Made by a program: the position numbers and the translations under genes
Notes under the pieces: generated by a model
Told to the model about the DNA's origin: nothing
The model's database searches: none
The model's input: only the letters and a program-made list of their open reading frames with translations
Shown: piece after piece, positions 60,001 through 64,000 of the stretch
How the letters are laid out: the number at the start of each line of letters is the position of its first letter
Position numbering within the stretch: the first letter of the stretch is position 1
From: Dromaius novaehollandiae
Taxonomy: Eukaryota > Chordata > Aves > Casuariiformes > Dromaiidae
Assembly: GCF_036370855.1 (NCBI RefSeq)
Contig: NC_088099.1
Coordinates: 149,935,517 to 149,999,516 of the forward strand
Direction: 5' to 3'
Length of the DNA stretch: 64,000 nt

Positions 60001-63000
60001 CCAGGAGAAAATCATTTTCAGTATATGTAAACCTAAAATAAGGAGATTTGAGAGAATTAGCAGAGCTCTGGAATGCTTTCAGAAGTAAAGCTGGAATTTT
60101 ACAAAACTTACACACTCCCTTACAAAATTGGGCTGCTTCGGTGTGGAATAATTTGTACTTGGGGGCTGACTCTGCCGTGAACTCAGCAGCCTTCTGCGAG
60201 GAACTGAAGTTCCGGCTAATTCTAACGAGGATTGCAAGAAATCATGCCTCATCTCTAAGGCCCTTATGCCTTTTTCTGCACAGTGTCAGGTCTTTTTGAT
60301 GTTAATCTTAATTTTTAGTTCTCCTCTTGGTACATTTCTAGGTACACGAGCACCATTTTCTGTTCTTCATGGACCAGTTATTCACTGTGACAACATTCAC
60401 AGTCAACAGGTAGCGTTTTCAGATTCCTTCAGGCTATCATCAAGGTCTAAACCTTGATATATCCCGAAAACAAAACAAACATGATAAAACTTTCAAGTAA
60501 AATGCACATACAACTCAATATGAAATGCAAATGGTCCAGGACTTCCCCACAGCTTCAGCTCTGTGCTGCACCGCCCCCCACTCTCTGAGGACTGTAGCTG
60601 GGATGGTTCACTATTCCTCATCTCCATAACCATTTCTAACACGGATACAAATTGTTGTAGCTTCTTTTGCTCACAGACCAGCTAGCCATTACTATCTCTT
60701 TTTGACTGTCAACTTTATCCACTTCCAAAGCCATCCAGAAGATGCACATGAATGAAAACCACAGCATTCTGTTAGCATAACATTAAGCTGATTGTAGATT
60801 ACCGAAGGATCCTCATTTCTTCCTGCCTAAACATAGCAACCAGCATGACTGTGAGTGTAGCAGTGTTACCCTGTGTATCATATCAGATGTCTGCTATCCA
60901 TCTTTTTATGGCAGGCAATTGCACACCTCATTAGAAGACAAAAATTGGAACTGGAAAAAGGAGCTGTACTGTACTTTGAAATGGTAGTTCCTTAAACAGT
61001 AGAGTTGCAAAATGTTAACTTCTGGATGTCATTTAAATGCATTTATATATTATATCAAAAAATCTCTTTTTACATAAACTAGCAGATATTGTCAAAATTC
61101 AAGTTTAGAATTAAGCATGTAACAATGTCTTTGGAATTTCTGAGCTCTTTCAGATTTAAACATCGATATAAAGCTTTTTACCAAATGCAGAAGAACATTC
61201 TCACTATTACTATGATTTGTTGTGTTTTGTTGCTGTTTTTGCTGACTGTCACCACTATCTATCTAGATGCTTATTCTTTCCAAAGGGTTCCAGAGAACAG
61301 GGTAAAAACTCAAACTGTAGGATGGATGGGATCTGATTATGACTTGAGAGAAAAGCAGCAATTATAAAACACATTAAACATTCAGATACAGAATGAAAGA
61401 AAATAAATTTCTCTTTCTTACTTTCTGCTGCCTTCATATCATTCTGTTTCTTTAAACCTGGCTTCTAATCTTTTGGATAAGTAACATGTTCCTAAATAAA
61501 TTGGATCCTTATTAAATAATTATTAAATGGGAAGCAGCAGCTTTATTTCTTATTCCAGATACTGAAAAAAGACCTCCTTTAGTTCTTCCCCTCATGAAAC
61601 CTAAGTTGTTTCTTCAAGATTTGCACAGGTTCTCACAGCATTTTGTATTAATTTTACATTCTACAGTCATTATGCACAAATGTACAACGCATCACGTAAG
61701 CGTAAGAACATGCACAACTGCAGGATGAATCTCTTCAGCCTAACAAGTATTGTGATTTAACAGGTGACATCCAGAAATGACTTCCATTAATGGGAGATAT
61801 GTGATAGTGTCCCAAATGATTTTTTAAATTTATTTTCAATGTTATTTAATGTACAACAAACAACACAAAAATGTGTTTGAAAATCAACCAGCCCAGGAGC
61901 TATTGCTTCCACTTCCTGACCTGGCTGGAAAGGGGATGCTCTAGGGAGAGAAAGCACTGCCTTTCTGCAGGGCGCAGTTTTCCAATATTTTTAGCTCTGC
62001 GGAGCTTCCCACTGCTTATTAAATAAAGATGATGTGGATGTATACAGACGACAATGAAAAGCACAATTAGAAAAAATGAATGTGGAGAAGAGGCTGTAAG
62101 ATCCACACAGGGATGGCTGTTACTAAAAACTGTGAGGGTAACTTGAATAGGGTTCAAAAGGGGAGCTAGGATGGATAGGTCATAAAAAATCCTTGAGAAA
62201 AATTGAAAGAATAAGACAGAAAAGCTAGAAGAACAGTAGGGATCAGAGAGGATTTTACTGTGAGAGAAAGGAAGTAGCGGGTAGGATGCATAACTGGAAC
62301 GACTTCAGTGATCATTTAGCATGAAGATCACTGTCTACAGCCTTTCTTACATACCTTCATTACAGTTCCATTTTTCATTCATGACTTCCATCTGAAAAGG
62401 TTATGAATAAAGTATAAACACCATGATATACTGCAAAAACACAATTCTATTTTAAATCAAGGATGAATAGTTTGGGGGGGTTGGTTTTGCTTTTTTCCTG
62501 GCTACATGGGATCTGTTAGATGCAACACGTACTTTATTTGGCTTCGGACCTGAAGCCTGATGTGCTGGGAATTGTTCACTAGATGGAGCTACAGGATGCT
62601 GCTTAAAATATTAGCAGTTCAATGAACTGGGGTGCCAGGAATGTTAAGTATGCGAAGGGCGTCCTGACCTAAATCAATATACATTGTAAAAGGGGCATTA
62701 AGACATGTGTATTTATTTTTTTCCAATTTGAATAATTTTCTTCAATTTCTGATAAGCATTTTGCCACCCCTTCTGCTGATGTCTCTTAAGAATTATTCAA
62801 ATGTAGGCTTATTAATTTTAGTTCTCATCCTCAGTAGTAAATAACTGATGAAAAGATAACACAGAAAACAATCCAGATAACAATTTAGTAGTTATATATT
62901 TTTTGTTTAATACTTGTAATAAGAAAAAAATCTGGCTCATTTATTGCATAGCTCCTTGTCTAGCTACAATTCTCTAAAATGTCACTTCAAGTAAATGCAA

Positions 63001-64000
63001 ATTTAGGCAATTATGTCTTTACATTCTATGTGAGAGTCTTATTTCGGGGTAGACTACTTTAAGATAGTGGCATTTAAATTAAAAAACCTTTGATTCATGA
63101 TTTGTCTTCTCAAAATTTTTAATTCAAGAAATGTTGGCCATAAGGCCTAGAATTCCTCAGGATATGGCATTTACCACAAAGAGACTGTGCTCTTGGTACC
63201 TTCATCTGTAATGATTCTTCACCAAGAGATTCATGAATCTTTTTTTTGCAGGATTATATTTTCATAAGTACAAGAAAATTTCAAGGTAATATTTTTGTAA
63301 TTTTTATTCAGTGCCCAGTGGTATTATTTATTTTGCATTTTATTTCATATATTTCAGTATACTTCTGTCACATCACCCCTGTCCTTTAGCTTCAGGCCTA
63401 GAAAGTAGTACCTGAATGTGCATTACTCTGATAATTTATGAAGTGACTATTATTTTTCAATCTTGCATTTGTTCAATGTCTGTTACTTTCTACAAAAGTA
63501 ATTGGTCACACTAATGGACAACACTGAGTTATGAAATGAAATCAATAAATATCAGATATTGATTTGCACCGAGGAAAGAATTTAGTTTGCTATGCATTTG
63601 TTTACTTCATTTCTTCCATATGTAGCAGAAGTAAAAGTTTGTTGATTTATATAAATGAAATAAAAAATAAATAACAAGAAGGACAGGTAAGGGCTGCTAC
63701 TGGAAAGACGGAATAAAAATAATCCTAAATTTAAGAAGAAAGCACATAGAAATGATATTCTGTTTTATTTTGATAAGTCTCTTACTAGCTGTGTAGGTTC
63801 TTTTGCCGGCTAGATTATTCTGTCTCTGACACATTGGAATCTCATTTGAAAATTAATCTCAGTCATTACTAAAATTGTGAAATTGGTTTTAAACAATTAC
63901 TGTGTATTTTTGAAGTCTGGGTGTAGAGTTCTTTGTCCCCCTTTATTCAATCCTGGTTAATGAGGCTGTACATCAGCATTGTGCAGGACGACGGGTGACT
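57001..64000. other. Upstream intergenic DNA, mostly featureless
   Basis: AT-rich sequence with no supported coding exon. Stretches at 57660-57990 and 60040-60300 are less AT-rich and open for 70-85 codons, without recognisable similarity. In human the next gene is PSKH2, head to head with ATP6V0D2; no kinase motif is visible, so if it is present it lies beyond 64000. Confidence 0.55.
62355..62391 (-). other. Candidate short exon, minus strand
   Basis: The acceptor CCTTTTCAG is followed by a 37-base segment starting ATGGAAGTCATGAATG and ending AATGAAG, then the donor GTATGTAAG. Both splice sites are good, and the frame from the first ATG is open to the donor. It lies 7 kb upstream of ATP6V0D2 on the same strand, so it may be an upstream leader exon of that gene, an exon of another transcript, or chance. 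Confidence 0.3.

Noticed and set aside
61089-61367. 92-codon plus-strand frame with a hydrophobic stretch like a membrane segment
   Set aside because: The hydrophobic run comes from a T-rich tract. No homology, no promoter, and AT-rich composition like the flanks.
1-64000. CRISPR arrays, operons, phage or bacterial defence islands, endogenous retroviruses
   Set aside because: No regularly spaced repeats, no dense one-strand gene packing, and no paired LTRs or retroviral gene frames. All evidence is for vertebrate nuclear DNA.

Overview
The window is vertebrate nuclear DNA: AT-rich, with long introns, decayed CR1-type LINE and amniote MIR-type SINE relics, one large CpG island and one multi-exon gene with spliceosomal introns. 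Sparse repeats, a fairly compact gene and the protein's features fit a sauropsid, most likely a bird. This is inference; turtle or crocodilian is not excluded. There is no prokaryotic gene organisation, CRISPR array or intact mobile element.

The one certain gene is on the minus strand from 55380 to 37613. I rebuilt eight coding exons by reading the reverse complement and matching splice sites and phases. They join into one open frame of 1056 bases (351 residues plus stop), the usual length of V-ATPase subunit d. Residues that separate d2 from d1 favour ATP6V0D2. An in-frame stop 54 bases upstream of the ATG fixes the start. A polyadenylation signal lies about 250 bases past the stop. Intron 4 begins with GC instead of GT, and a MIR relic sits next to that splice site.

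Layout: 1-14590 has no recognisable coding exon, carries a CR1 relic near 8 kb, and is probably the first intron of a minus-strand gene. 14590-16620 is a strong CpG island with GC boxes, GCC repeats and a good minus-strand splice donor. By human gene order (ATP6V0D2, SLC7A13, WWP1) it may be the WWP1 promoter and noncoding first exon; no WWP1 coding sequence is visible. 16620-37340 is about 20 kb of intergenic DNA with one well-formed candidate noncoding exon and no trace of SLC7A13. 37340-55560 is ATP6V0D2, with CR1 relics in introns 1, 3 and 4. 55560-64000 is its upstream region, with a MEF2-type site, an isolated CpG-rich block at 56490-57000, and a small exon-like segment at 62355-62391.

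I found no undescribed system. The best leads are the GC-AG intron beside a MIR relic, the CpG-rich block upstream of ATP6V0D2, and the candidate noncoding exons.
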